Origin: SIG440 sp045586925
GTDB lineage: Bacteria > Bacillota > Clostridia > Monoglobales > Monoglobaceae
Direction: 5' to 3'
Length of the DNA: 64,000 nucleotides
Assembly: GCA_045586925.1 (NCBI GenBank)
Contig: JAZNBG010000014.1
Span: forward strand, 62,001 to 126,000
Part shown: positions 52,544 through 62,501 of the stretch, in pieces
How positions within the stretch are numbered: the first letter of the stretch is position 1
How the letters are laid out: each line of letters begins with the position of its first letter
Position numbers and translations under genes: made by a program
The notes under the pieces: model-generated
Told to the model about the DNA's origin: nothing
Seen by the model: only the letters and a program-made list of their open reading frames with translations
Databases searched by the model: none

Positions 52544-53869
52544 GTGACAGTAAGCGAATTACAGAACCTTAAACTAAAAGAACTGCAGGAACTTGCAAAG
52601 GAAAAAGGCATAAAAAATATATCCAAGCTAAAGAAGGATGATCTTATAAATCTGCTTGGTGATGTATCCGAGGTTGAAAAAAGTACTCAGTCCGATACCA
52701 CCGCAAAAATTGCAGATGCAAACGACGGAATTGAATATTCAGACCCTGTTCGCAGGACAAACCTGATGAGCGGTGTTTTAGAGGTTTTGGCAGACGGGTA
52801 CGGCTTTTTAAGGTCGGACAACTATCAGTCGGGCGAGAATGATGTATACGTTTCGCAAAATCAGATACGCAGATTTAATCTTAAAACCGGTGACTATATT
52901 GTGGGAAATACCCGTATGCAACACGAGGGCGAGCGTTATCAGGCACTTTTATATGTGCAGACAGTAAACGGCGATAAGGTTGATGTTTCAATCAGGCGCA
53001 AGGCGTTTGATGATTTAACCCCTATATACCCCGATGAAAGATTAAGGCTTGAGAGGGGCAGATGCGATTTTGCAATGCGTATGATTGACTTGATTTCACC
53101 CATAGGCAAGGGTCAGCGTGGTATAATTGTTGCACCGCCTAAGGCGGGCAAGACAACACTTCTTAAGTCGATTGCCAACAGTATAACCGAAAATAATCCC
53201 GATGTACACCTGATTGTACTTCTGATTGACGAACGTCCTGAAGAGGTTACAGATATGCAAAGAAGTATAAAGGGCGACGTTATATTTTCGACCTTTGACG
53301 AGGAACCAACAAACCATACCAAGGTTGCGGAAATTGTTCTTGAACGTGCAAAAAGACTTGTGGAGCACAAAAAGGATGTTGTGATTTTACTTGACAGTAT
53401 AACAAGGCTTGCACGTGCTTACAACCTTACTGTTATGCCATCGGGCAGAACTCTTTCTGGCGGTCTTGACCCTGGTGCACTTTATAAGCCAAAGAGGTTT
53501 TTCGGGGCGGCAAGAAATGTTGAAGAGGGCGGAAGCCTGACAATTCTGGCAACAGCCCTTATTGAAACAGGCAGTCGTATGGATGATGTGATTTTTGAAG
53601 AATTCAAGGGTACCGGCAATATGGAGGTTCACCTTGACCGCAGACTTCAGGAAAAGCGTGTTTTCCCTGCAATAGACATTGCAAAGTCAGGCACAAGAAA
53701 GGAAGAACTTCTGCTTGACCAGACCGAGCTTGAAGCAATATGGAGCATACGCAAGGCATTCAGCTCGCGAAATCCTGTCGAGGTAACAGAAACCATAATA
53801 GGTCAGCTTTTAAAGACCGAAAACAATCGGGAATTTATAGCATCTGCAAAGAAAATTCTTGAGTATTAA
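52544..53869 (+). CDS. rho: Transcription termination factor Rho
   Basis: A 441-residue hexameric RNA helicase. An N-terminal SAP-like Rho-N domain (LQNLKLKELQELAKEKGI) is followed by a short linker, the cold-shock RNA-binding domain (GVLEVLADGYGFLRSDNY) and the ATPase with Walker A APPKAGKTTLLK, IDERPEEVTDM and the R-loop region GRTLSGGLDP. The GTG start has GGGAGGA at 6 bases; the in-frame TTG upstream lies inside cvpA and is less likely. A promoter for pgk follows. Confidence 0.95.
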   Translation: MTVSELQNLKLKELQELAKEKGIKNISKLKKDDLINLLGDVSEVEKSTQSDTTAKIADANDGIEYSDPVRRTNLMSGVLEVLADGYGFLRSDNYQSGENDVYVSQNQIRRFNLKTGDYIVGNTRMQHEGERYQALLYVQTVNGDKVDVSIRRKAFDDLTPIYPDERLRLERGRCDFAMRMIDLISPIGKGQRGIIVAPPKAGKTTLLKSIANSITENNPDVHLIVLLIDERPEEVTDMQRSIKGDVIFSTFDEEPTNHTKVAEIVLERAKRLVEHKKDVVILLDSITRLARAYNLTVMPSGRTLSGGLDPGALYKPKRFFGAARNVEEGGSLTILATALIETGSRMDDVIFEEFKGTGNMEVHLDRRLQEKRVFPAIDIAKSGTRKEELLLDQTELEAIWSIRKAFSSRNPVEVTETIIGQLLKTENNREFIASAKKILEY

Positions 53870-53933
53870 ACAATATTTGTAAAAGCTTACAACAAATATA
53901 GAAAAAGATTGCGAAAAATTTAACAAAAAACAC

Positions 53934-53962
53934 TTGATAATTTTTGGTAAATGGAGTAGAAT
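53934..53962 (+). promoter_or_regulatory. Promoter of the pgk-tpiA unit
   Basis: TTGATA and TAGAAT are spaced by 17 bp, with a 45-base leader to pgk. The spacer after rho has no clear terminator hairpin. Confidence 0.6.
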
Positions 53963-54007
53963 ATAAAATGTACAAAAAAAGATAATAAATGTATGGAGGG
54001 TTCAGTA

Positions 54008-55198
54008 ATGAATAAGAAAACAGTTGACGATATTTGCCCAAAGGGTAAAAGAGTTCTTGTACGTTGTGACTTTAATGTTCCCATTAAAGAAGGCAAGATT
54101 ACAGACGAAACAAGAATTGTAGGGGCACTCCCCACAATTAAAAAACTTATTGAAGACGGAGCTAAGGTTATCCTTTGTTCACATATGGGTAAGCCCAAGG
54201 GCGAACCAAAGCCCGAGCTTTCACTTGCTCCTGTTGCTGCACGTCTTTCAGAGCTTCTTGGTAAAGAGGTTGTATTTGCGGCAGACGACACAGTTGTAGG
54301 CGAAAATGCAAAGGCTGCAGTTGCTATGATGAACGATGGCGACGTTGTTCTTCTTGAAAACACAAGATACAGAGCAGAAGAAACAAAGAATGTTGAAGAA
54401 TTCAGCCGTGAGCTTGCATCACTTTGTGATATGTTTGTAAACGATGCATTTGGTACAGCACACCGTGCTCATTGTTCGAATGTTGGTGTTACCGAATTTG
54501 TTGACACAGCAGTTGGCGGTTACCTTATCAATAAGGAAATCGAATACCTCGGCAATGCGGTTAACAACCCTGTAAGACCTCTTGTTGCAGTTCTTGGCGG
54601 CTCTAAGGTTTCTTCAAAGATTTCTGTTATCAATAACCTCCTTGAGAAGGTTGATACACTTATCATCGGCGGCGGTATGGCTTATACCTTTATGAAGGCT
54701 TTGGGTGAAGAAGTTGGTGATTCACTTCTTGAGGCTGACTACCTTGATTACGCAAAGGAAATGATGGAAAAAGCTGAGGCTAAGGGCGTTAAGCTTCTTA
54801 TCCCTGTTGATACAGTTGTTGCAAAGGAATTTGACAACGATGCAGAAAAGAAGACTGTTGGCAGAGGCGAAATCGAAGCAGGCTGGCAGGGTCTTGATAT
54901 CGGCGAAAAGACAATTGCTCTTTATAAGGACGCTTTAAAAGATGCAAAGACTGTTGTTTGGAATGGTCCTATGGGCGTATTTGAAATGCCCAACTTTGCA
55001 AAGGGTACAAATGCAATTGCTGAAATGCTTGCTGACCTTGATGCTACAACAATTATCGGCGGCGGCGACAGTGTTGCGGCTGTTAATCAGGCAGGTCTTG
55101 GCGACAAGATGAGCCACATTTCAACAGGCGGCGGTGCATCACTTGAATTCTTAGAGGGTAAGGACCTTCCCGGCGTTGTTGCAATCAACGATAAATAA
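54008..55198 (+). CDS. pgk: Phosphoglycerate kinase
   Basis: A 396-residue glycolytic kinase. Substrate site VLVRCDFNVPIK (Asp/Asn) and SHMGKPKGE at the N-domain; nucleotide site ALGGSKVSSKI, WNGPMGVFE and GGGDSVAA at the C-domain. The ATG with GGAGGG is five codons inside a longer frame that has no better start. tpiA follows by 20 bp. Confidence 0.97.
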   Translation: MNKKTVDDICPKGKRVLVRCDFNVPIKEGKITDETRIVGALPTIKKLIEDGAKVILCSHMGKPKGEPKPELSLAPVAARLSELLGKEVVFAADDTVVGENAKAAVAMMNDGDVVLLENTRYRAEETKNVEEFSRELASLCDMFVNDAFGTAHRAHCSNVGVTEFVDTAVGGYLINKEIEYLGNAVNNPVRPLVAVLGGSKVSSKISVINNLLEKVDTLIIGGGMAYTFMKALGEEVGDSLLEADYLDYAKEMMEKAEAKGVKLLIPVDTVVAKEFDNDAEKKTVGRGEIEAGWQGLDIGEKTIALYKDALKDAKTVVWNGPMGVFEMPNFAKGTNAIAEMLADLDATTIIGGGDSVAAVNQAGLGDKMSHISTGGGASLEFLEGKDLPGVVAINDK

Positions 55199-55218
55199 AA
55201 CACAAAGGAGAAATTAAA

Positions 55219-55971
55219 ATGGGTAAGTATATTATTGCCGGCAACTGGAAAATGAACAAGTTGCCCAGCGAAACATATGATTTTGTAAAGGAAGTTGCTG
55301 CTGCAACAGAAGGCGCAAAGTGCGAGGTTGTTTGCTGCACACCTTATGTTTGCCTTGCAGAGGCTGTTCGTGCCGCAAAAGACACTCACGTTAAAATCGG
55401 TGCTGAAAACCTTCATTTTGAAGACAAGGGCGCATTCACAGGTGAAGTAAGTGCAGATATGCTCTTGGATTTGGGCGTCAGCTACGTTATTATCGGTCAC
55501 TCTGAAAGAAGACAGTACTTTGCTGAAACTGACGAAACTGTAAATCTTAAAACAAAGAAGGCTTTAGAAAAGGGTCTTATCCCCATCGTTTGCGTTGGCG
55601 AAAGTCTTGAAGAAAGAGAAGCAGGCATCACAATGGACCTTATTGCAATTCAGGTTAAAAAGGCTTTTGCAGGCATTGCTGCAGAAGATGCAAAAAAAGT
55701 TGTTATTGCATATGAGCCAATCTGGGCTATTGGCACAGGTAAGACTGCAACAGCTGAGCAGGCTCAGGAAGTTTGCGAAGGTATCAGAAAGATTTTTGCA
55801 GAGCTTTACTGCGACAAGTGTGCTCAAGAGGTTACAATTCAGTACGGCGGCAGTATGAACGCAGGCAATGCGGCTGAGCTTCTTGCAAAGAATGATATTG
55901 ACGGCGGTCTTATCGGCGGTGCAAGCCTTAAGAGTGCAGATTTTGCTGTAATTGTAAAGGCAGCACAGTAA
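55219..55971 (+). CDS. tpiA: Triosephosphate isomerase
   Basis: A 250-residue TIM barrel. It opens IIAGNWKMNK (catalytic Lys), has VIIGHSERRQYF (catalytic His) and the flexible-loop region AYEPIWAIGTGKTA (catalytic Glu). RBS AAAGGAG. It ends pgk-tpiA; a hairpin lies before gpmI, which may lower its expression relative to these two genes. Confidence 0.97.
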   Translation: MGKYIIAGNWKMNKLPSETYDFVKEVAAATEGAKCEVVCCTPYVCLAEAVRAAKDTHVKIGAENLHFEDKGAFTGEVSADMLLDLGVSYVIIGHSERRQYFAETDETVNLKTKKALEKGLIPIVCVGESLEEREAGITMDLIAIQVKKAFAGIAAEDAKKVVIAYEPIWAIGTGKTATAEQAQEVCEGIRKIFAELYCDKCAQEVTIQYGGSMNAGNAAELLAKNDIDGGLIGGASLKSADFAVIVKAAQ

Positions 55972-55989
55972 TTTTTAAATAAAAGGATA

Positions 55990-56017
55990 AGGGCGAAGGA
56001 AATTTCGCCCTTGTTTT
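55990..56017 (+). terminator. Hairpin between tpiA and gpmI
   Basis: An 8-bp stem (AGGGCGAA / TTCGCCCT) with T-rich tail TGTTTT. It is probably a partial terminator, as no clear promoter is seen in the 40 bp before gpmI. Confidence 0.8.
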
Positions 56018-56049
56018 AAGTTAATTGTGTTTAAAGAAAGGATAAAATA

Positions 56050-57585
56050 ATGAGTAAAAAACCTTATGCACTTATTATAATGGACGGCTATGGCGTAAAC
56101 GAACGTCACGAAGGCAATGCAATTTATGCAGCTAAAACTCCCAATATGGATAAATATATGGCTGAGTGTCCCAATACAATCATTCACGCATCAGGTATGG
56201 ATGTTGGTCTTCCTGACGGACAGATGGGCAACTCGGAGGTTGGTCACACAAACATCGGTGCAGGACGCATTGTGTATCAGGAATTGACTAGAATTACAAA
56301 AGCAATCGAAGACGGTGACTTTTTTGAAAACGAGGCGCTCAAGGGCGCTGTTGAAAACTGCAAAAAGAACAATTCTGCCCTGCACCTTATGGGTCTTTTG
56401 TCAGACGGCGGTGTTCACAGCCACATAAACCATCTTTATGGATTGCTTGAAATGGCAAAGAAAAACGGTCTTGACAAGGTTTATGTTCACTGCTTTATGG
56501 ATGGTCGTGACGTGTCTCCCACATCAGGCGCAGACTTTACTGATGCACTTGTTGCAAAGATGAGAGCTTTAGGTACAGGTAAGATTGCAACAGTTATGGG
56601 CAGATACTATGCAATGGACCGTGATAACCGTTGGGAACGTGTTTCTGAGGCGTATCGTGCAATGGTATATGGCGAGGGCAACAAAGACACATCAGCGGTT
56701 AATGCAATCAAAAAATCGTATAACGATGGTGTAACCGATGAATTTGTTGTTCCAACAGTAATTACAGATGATGAGGGTAATGCTCTTGGCAAGATTTCAG
56801 CAAATGATTCTGTTGTATTCTTCAACTTCCGTCCTGACAGAGCAAGAGAAATTTCAAGAACAATTGTTGATACAGAATTTAGCGGATTTGAACGTAAATT
56901 CTTCAGCACATATTTTGTATGTATGACACAGTACGATGCATCAATGCCCAATGTTCAGGTTGCGTTCAAGCCCCAAAGCCTTGTTAACACATTTGGCGAA
57001 TATATCAGCAAAAAGGGTCTTCGTCAGCTTAGAATTGCCGAAACAGAGAAGTATGCACACGTTACATTCTTCTTCAACGGCGGTGTTGAGTCAGTTTATG
57101 ATGGCGAGGACAGAGCACTTATCAATTCTCCCAAGGTTGCAACCTATGACCTTCAGCCTGAAATGAGTGCCCCTGAAGTTTGCGACGAGGTTGTAAAGAG
57201 AATTGAAAGCGGCGAATATGACGTTATTGTTCTTAACTTTGCAAACTGTGATATGGTAGGTCACACAGGAATCTTTGATGCGGCTGTTAAGGCGGTTGAA
57301 ACTGTTGATACCTGCCTCGGCAAAACAGTTGATGCAATTGTTAAAATGGGCGGTACAGCACTTATCACAGCCGACCACGGCAATGCCGACCAGATGGTTG
57401 ACTATGATACAAACGATGTATTCACTGCTCACACAACCAATGTTGTTCCTCTTGTTATGATTGGCGGACCTGATGCCGCAAAGCTTAAAGTCGGCAGACT
57501 TGCAGACCTTGCTCCCACAATGCTTGACCTTATGGGTCTTGAAAAGCCTGAAGAAATGACAGGTGAAAGTCTTATTGTAAGATAA
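56050..57585 (+). CDS. gpmI: Cofactor-independent phosphoglycerate mutase
   Basis: A 511-residue Mn-dependent iPGM of the alkaline phosphatase superfamily, which interconverts 3- and 2-phosphoglycerate. The metal/Ser site is MDGYGVNERHEGNA and GQMGNSEVGHTNIG (catalytic Ser). HSHINHL, DGRDVSPTSG and the C-terminal ADHGNADQM are intact. RBS GAAAGGA. No enolase gene follows in the window. Confidence 0.97.
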   Translation: MSKKPYALIIMDGYGVNERHEGNAIYAAKTPNMDKYMAECPNTIIHASGMDVGLPDGQMGNSEVGHTNIGAGRIVYQELTRITKAIEDGDFFENEALKGAVENCKKNNSALHLMGLLSDGGVHSHINHLYGLLEMAKKNGLDKVYVHCFMDGRDVSPTSGADFTDALVAKMRALGTGKIATVMGRYYAMDRDNRWERVSEAYRAMVYGEGNKDTSAVNAIKKSYNDGVTDEFVVPTVITDDEGNALGKISANDSVVFFNFRPDRAREISRTIVDTEFSGFERKFFSTYFVCMTQYDASMPNVQVAFKPQSLVNTFGEYISKKGLRQLRIAETEKYAHVTFFFNGGVESVYDGEDRALINSPKVATYDLQPEMSAPEVCDEVVKRIESGEYDVIVLNFANCDMVGHTGIFDAAVKAVETVDTCLGKTVDAIVKMGGTALITADHGNADQMVDYDTNDVFTAHTTNVVPLVMIGGPDAAKLKVGRLADLAPTMLDLMGLEKPEEMTGESLIVR

Positions 57586-57614
57586 ATGACCTCTCGTTGA
57601 GATAAACTAATATT

Positions 57615-57645
57615 GAACGGTACATTTCTGTACCGTTCTTTTGCT
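57615..57645 (+). terminator. Intrinsic terminator after gpmI
   Basis: A perfect 10-bp stem (GAACGGTACA / TGTACCGTTC) with loop TTTC and a T-rich tail. Confidence 0.9.
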
Positions 57646-57705
57646 TTATAAGGAATTTTTCGCCATCAATCAGGATAAAATGAATAAAGGAGAGGTGTTT
57701 GATTT

Positions 57706-59334
57706 ATGACGAAAAAGACATTGTTTTACAACGGTCAGGTGATAACCGTAAATAAAAATAACGATATTGCAGAGGCAATTCTGGTTGAGGATGACAGAAT
57801 TTCCTGTGTTGGCAAAACGGTAGAGGCTTTGCGCCTTGCCGATAAGTATACCGAATGGATAGATTTAAAGGGTTGTGCTGTTCTTCCCGGATTTATTGAC
57901 TGTCATATTCATATGGCGGTGGCAGGGGCAAAAATTCCAAATCAGATTGACGTATCAAAAAAGGCAGGTATAACCTCGGTGGATGCCTTGCTGGATAAAA
58001 TCAAGGGCGCGGCATCGGGTATTAGCAAAGGTGAGTGGATAATTGGCAGCAGCTACAGTCACGAAGGTCTTGACGAAAGACGACATATTACAAAAGACGA
58101 ACTTGATAAAGCTGCCCCCGATAATCCTGTGCTGATAATTCACACAAGCGGTCATATGAGCGTGGCAAATACTCTTGCATTAAAAAACTCGAATATTGAT
58201 ATGTCAATACCGGGAGTGATAAAGGATAAGGACGGAAATCCAACGGGGCTGCTTCAGGAGGCGGCGCATTTTGTTATGCTTGAAAAATCTCCTGTTTTGC
58301 CAACAGACGAAGAACTTGTTTCGGGAATTGAAAGGTTTTGCAAAAAACTTGTGGCAAAGGGGATAACCTCTGTACATGATGCAGGGGGATTTGGTACAGC
58401 GACATTTCGAACTCTTCAACAGGCAAAAGAGCAAGGGGTACTTTCATGCCGAGCATATCCGATGCTGTGGTCTTTGTTTGGAAAACAGGCACAGATTGAA
58501 ACGGCAAAAACTGCCATAAAAAACGGATTTTACAGTGGTTTAGGAAATAATTTACTGAGAATCGGACCAATAAAGCTTATGGTTGACGGCTCGGCTGTGG
58601 GTGGCACTTGTGCAACAGCAAAACCTCTTGCACATCTCGGGGATGTAACAGAGCCAACATTTTCTCAGGAGGAGCTAGATGAAATTTTTATCGAAGGCCA
58701 CAGAAGAGGATTTCAGCTTACTGCACATGCGGTGGGCGATAAAGCTATTGAAATGGTGCTTAACTCATACGAAAAGGCAATAACTCTTTATCCAGGACAG
58801 GACCCCCGCCACAGAATCGAGCATTGCTTTTTATGCACACCACAACTGATTAGGCGGATAAAAGAGCTTGGAATAATTCCCATTCCTAATCCGGGATTTT
58901 TGTCGGTTTGGGGCGGGGTTTTTGATAAATACTACGGCGACCGCATTGAAGATGTAATTCCACTTAAAACATTCAGGGACGAGGGGATTATTTCGCCATT
59001 TGGCTCGGATGCTATGGTGATAGAGGAATATGAGCCAATCTTTGGTATTGCTGCGGCAATGGAACGAAAGGATTTGAAATCGGGTAAGGAAATTAATAAG
59101 TCGCAAGCAATTGATTTGCTGCACGCAATAAAATGTTACACCTATTATGGTGCATATGCGTCGTTTGAAGAGGACGAAAAAGGGAGCCTTGCCGCCGGAA
59201 AATTGGCGGATATGGTAATTCTTACGGACTCCATTTTAGGAAAGTCGCCTGAGGAAATACGAAAACTCAAGGTGAAGGAAACCTATCTTGGAGGCAAACG
59301 TGTTTTTTCTGTAAAAAATCAACAGAATTATTAA
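57706..59334 (+). CDS. Amidohydrolase family protein (YtcJ-like)
   Basis: A 542-residue metal-dependent hydrolase of the amidohydrolase-3 group. The N-terminal beta domain (FYNGQVITVNKNND) leads to the metal motif FIDCHIHM (His 67, His 69); later HSSG-type and TAHAVGDKAI, RIEHCFLC and GSDAMVIEEYE segments complete the metal and substrate site. The C-terminal GKLADMVILTDSI is typical. Family members cleave N-acyl or cyclic amides; the substrate is not predictable. There is no signal peptide. It lies between two terminator/promoter gaps as a single gene. RBS AGAGAGGTG. Confidence 0.85.
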   Translation: MTKKTLFYNGQVITVNKNNDIAEAILVEDDRISCVGKTVEALRLADKYTEWIDLKGCAVLPGFIDCHIHMAVAGAKIPNQIDVSKKAGITSVDALLDKIKGAASGISKGEWIIGSSYSHEGLDERRHITKDELDKAAPDNPVLIIHTSGHMSVANTLALKNSNIDMSIPGVIKDKDGNPTGLLQEAAHFVMLEKSPVLPTDEELVSGIERFCKKLVAKGITSVHDAGGFGTATFRTLQQAKEQGVLSCRAYPMLWSLFGKQAQIETAKTAIKNGFYSGLGNNLLRIGPIKLMVDGSAVGGTCATAKPLAHLGDVTEPTFSQEELDEIFIEGHRRGFQLTAHAVGDKAIEMVLNSYEKAITLYPGQDPRHRIEHCFLCTPQLIRRIKELGIIPIPNPGFLSVWGGVFDKYYGDRIEDVIPLKTFRDEGIISPFGSDAMVIEEYEPIFGIAAAMERKDLKSGKEINKSQAIDLLHAIKCYTYYGAYASFEEDEKGSLAAGKLADMVILTDSILGKSPEEIRKLKVKETYLGGKRVFSVKNQQNY

Positions 59335-59352
59335 AATTTTATGCGTAAACAG

Positions 59353-59381
59353 TTGAAAAAAATGTAGATGTTTGGTATAAT
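59353..59381 (+). promoter_or_regulatory. Promoter of the yybS-gdpP-rplI unit
   Basis: TTGAAA and a perfect TATAAT are spaced by 17 bp, with a 75-base leader to the first start. Confidence 0.7.
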
Positions 59382-59455
59382 GTCTTAGTATACTGTAAAA
59401 TGTGGCAAATAGCGTACTTTTTTAAAATACGGCTGGATATTAAAGGTGAAATAAA

Positions 59456-60442
59456 ATGAAAAATAACAAGACAAAGGCGCTACGGGAAGGCGCAATGATG
59501 GTTGCGTTGACTGCTGTGCTTATCTTGGCAACAAGATTTGTACCATTCTTTTCGATAATAGGCACATTTGCCTGCGGAATCCCTTTGGCTGCTCTTGCTG
59601 CACGGAATGGATTTAAGGTGACAATTCCTGCGATTATTGCGATTTTTGCGGTGACTGTGCTGATTACCGGTGACGTGCTTTCGGCACTCTCTGTTATATT
59701 GATGTCGGTGCTGCCCGGTGGAATTGCCGGATATACATTGGGTAAAAGGTGTTCGTTCTTTACGGTACTTTTTAGTACGTGTGTTACAGTCTGTATCGGC
59801 TGGCTGGCAGAACTTTTGATTGTCGATTTGTTTTTTGCCGGCGGCATAGACGAAATGCTGGCACAGACAATGTCAGGCTCAAAGGCTATGCTTGAGGCAA
59901 TGATGCAGCCGATGGCAGAATCGGGTGCTCTTGCCGGAGATATTCCTGCAGACGAGTTTGTCGGGATGATTCTTAAAGAAAGCGAAAAGCTTATAAGGCT
60001 TTATATGCCTTCGTTTATTGTTGTTATCTCTATGGTTGAGGGATATATGATAATGAGACTTTGCGGCTTTGTTATCAATCGGGCAAAGCTGGCACAAGTT
60101 AAGATTGTACCCTTTTCAGAAATTAAGGCACCGCCAAGTATGTGCACAATTGCGCTTGTAAGCTATGTGATTTATATTTTTTCAGGTACAGGTACGGTTG
60201 TTGGCTCGGTTATTGCCAACCTTGTGTTTATACTTTACACAATTATTGGTGCGTGTGGATTTTCGGTCATTGATTTTAAATTTAAGGCAAAAATAAAATC
60301 TGCATGGGCAAGGTTTGGTATTTATACAGCAATATTTATTTTTGGCGGAATACTTATGATGTATATAATCTTAGGATTAATTATTGTGGGAATACTTGAC
60401 AGCAGACGAGATTTCAGAGAACTCGGTTCTGCCGGAGAATAG
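59456..60442 (+). CDS. DUF2232 (YybS-like) membrane protein
   Basis: A 328-residue protein with about eight hydrophobic helices and the DUF2232 opening REGAMMVALTAVLILATRFVP. It always, or nearly always, precedes gdpP and rplI in Firmicutes, as in Bacillus yybS-yybT-rplI. It resembles S components of ECF transporters in its first helices; the function is not established. RBS AAGGTGA. Confidence 0.88.
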   Translation: MKNNKTKALREGAMMVALTAVLILATRFVPFFSIIGTFACGIPLAALAARNGFKVTIPAIIAIFAVTVLITGDVLSALSVILMSVLPGGIAGYTLGKRCSFFTVLFSTCVTVCIGWLAELLIVDLFFAGGIDEMLAQTMSGSKAMLEAMMQPMAESGALAGDIPADEFVGMILKESEKLIRLYMPSFIVVISMVEGYMIMRLCGFVINRAKLAQVKIVPFSEIKAPPSMCTIALVSYVIYIFSGTGTVVGSVIANLVFILYTIIGACGFSVIDFKFKAKIKSAWARFGIYTAIFIFGGILMMYIILGLIIVGILDSRRDFRELGSAGE

Positions 60443-60461
60443 AACTTGGAGGTGACTTCCA

Positions 60462-62471
60462 ATGAAAACAGAAAAAACAGCAGCAAAGGTGTTTTTTAAT
60501 TCAAGGCGCAGATACATACGTTTGTCAGTGTATGCGGTTTTGTTGGTTGCTTTAGGAATTGTTATGGCTATAAACCGCAGACCCGAGGCGATTTTTGAAC
60601 TTGCCATTACTGCAGGGGTAATTGCTTTTGAAATTTTTCATATACAAAAAAGTCAAAAGGAATTTTTGCTTTATACCGAGCATCTGGGTTTTTGTCTTAA
60701 TGACAATTCCCGAGGCTCGCTGCTTAACTATCCGGCACCTTTGGTTATTACAGACACCGGGGGAAAGATAACATGGTATAATGACTGGTTCAGAAATGCG
60801 GTTGGCGTGGGCGACCTTTTTGGGAAGCCCGTTCAGGAGCTTATTCCCGAATTGCATATAAATAAGTTTATGGAAACAGAAGAGCAAAACCGTATTAATC
60901 TTACAATAGGCGAAAATTATTATGAGGTATGGGGAAACATTGCAAGAAATACATCCTCATCAAGCAGAAGCAGCCTTATAGTAATATATTTCATAGACAA
61001 AACCGAGGAAGTGCGCACAGCAAAGCTTCGTGATGATGAAAGAATGATTGAAGCAATAGTTATTATTGATAACTATGATGAAGTGCTGAAGGAAACTCCT
61101 GATTCTAACCATGGTGCACTCATTGGCGAGATTGAATCCAAGGTCAGCGCATGGGTTGCGTCAGGTTGCGGTATTATGCGCAAGTACGAGCGTGACAAGT
61201 TTGTTGTATTTTTCAGCAATAAAAATTTTGCCCGAATTACCGAGGGTAAGTTTTCGGTTCTTGACGACGTGCGCAGTATAAACCACGAAAATAAAATTCC
61301 GGCAACACTCAGCATCGGTATTGGCAGGTCAGGTCAGGATGTTGTCGAAAATGATAAATATGCACGTCTTGCAATTGATATGGCTCTGGGCAGAGGCGGC
61401 GACCAGGTAGTTATCCGTGATAATGTTAACTTTACCTTCTACGGTGCAAAAACACGCGAGGTCGAAAAACGTACCAAGGTTAAGGCAAGGGTTGTGGCAC
61501 ACGCCCTGCGTGAATTGGTTGACCATTCAAGCAAGGTGATAATTATGGGTCACCATAATTCTGATATGGATAGCTTGGGTGCATCAATCGGTCTTTTTAA
61601 AGGTGTTAAAAGCCGTGGCAAGGATGCGTTTATTGTGGTTGAGCAAAGCACAAGCAATGCAAAAGTTCTTATACAGGAATTTAAAAAAATTCCACAGTAC
61701 GAGGATGCCTTTATCAGCAGCGAATACGCTCTTAACATTTTTGACCGTGAAACCTTGGTTGTTGTAGTCGACGTTCACCGTCCCGGAATGGTTGAAAGCC
61801 CCGAACTGTTGCACCACGCAAAAAATGTTGTGCTGATTGACCATCACCGCAAAAGCGAGGACTTTATCGAAAATGCGGTACTTACCTATCACGAGCCTTT
61901 TGCATCGTCTACCTGTGAGATGATAACAGAAATTCTGCAATACGTTCAGGACAATGAACGTCTTACCAAGCAGGAGGCCGAGGCACTTTATGCCGGTATA
62001 TTTATGGATACAAAGGGCTTTACCTTTAAGGCAGGCGTCAGAACATTTGAGGCGGCATCATACCTTAGACGTATGGGTGTTGATACAGTAAGTGTACGCA
62101 GACTTTTTAAAACCAATATAGACAGTTATATTGCCAAGGCGGAAATCATAAGAAATGCCGTGATTTACAAGGATAACATTGCGGTTTCGTATTTATACGA
62201 GGAATGTCCCGATATGTCGGTAACAGTTGCTCAGGCGGCAGATGAACTTCTTAATATTTCAGGGATTGAGGCATCATTTGTTCTGGCAAAATCCGGTAGC
62301 CGTGTTCTTATCAGCGGGCGTTCACTTGAAACAATCAATGTTCAGGTAATTCTTGAAAAGCTTGGCGGCGGCGGACATATAACCATCGCAGGAGCTCAGC
62401 TTGAGGATACCGGGCTTGAAGATGCCGACAGACTTTTGAAGGAAGCAATTGATGAAATTGTAAGTCAGTAA
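60462..62471 (+). CDS. gdpP: Cyclic-di-AMP phosphodiesterase GdpP
   Basis: A 669-residue membrane enzyme that hydrolyses c-di-AMP and so sets turgor, potassium and cell-wall balance. Two N-terminal helices (to about 60), a PAS-like domain (about 85-185), a degenerate GGDEF domain (about 195-325), the DHH domain with MGHHNSDMDSLGA (His 364/365, Asp 368/370) and VLIDHHR, and a DHHA1 domain with GGGGHITIAGA. All catalytic residues are intact. RBS GGAGGTGA. rplI follows by 30 bp. Confidence 0.95.
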   Translation: MKTEKTAAKVFFNSRRRYIRLSVYAVLLVALGIVMAINRRPEAIFELAITAGVIAFEIFHIQKSQKEFLLYTEHLGFCLNDNSRGSLLNYPAPLVITDTGGKITWYNDWFRNAVGVGDLFGKPVQELIPELHINKFMETEEQNRINLTIGENYYEVWGNIARNTSSSSRSSLIVIYFIDKTEEVRTAKLRDDERMIEAIVIIDNYDEVLKETPDSNHGALIGEIESKVSAWVASGCGIMRKYERDKFVVFFSNKNFARITEGKFSVLDDVRSINHENKIPATLSIGIGRSGQDVVENDKYARLAIDMALGRGGDQVVIRDNVNFTFYGAKTREVEKRTKVKARVVAHALRELVDHSSKVIIMGHHNSDMDSLGASIGLFKGVKSRGKDAFIVVEQSTSNAKVLIQEFKKIPQYEDAFISSEYALNIFDRETLVVVVDVHRPGMVESPELLHHAKNVVLIDHHRKSEDFIENAVLTYHEPFASSTCEMITEILQYVQDNERLTKQEAEALYAGIFMDTKGFTFKAGVRTFEAASYLRRMGVDTVSVRRLFKTNIDSYIAKAEIIRNAVIYKDNIAVSYLYEECPDMSVTVAQAADELLNISGIEASFVLAKSGSRVLISGRSLETINVQVILEKLGGGGHITIAGAQLEDTGLEDADRLLKEAIDEIVSQ

Positions 62472-62501
62472 ATCAGATATAATTTGAAAGGATGAACATA
62501 A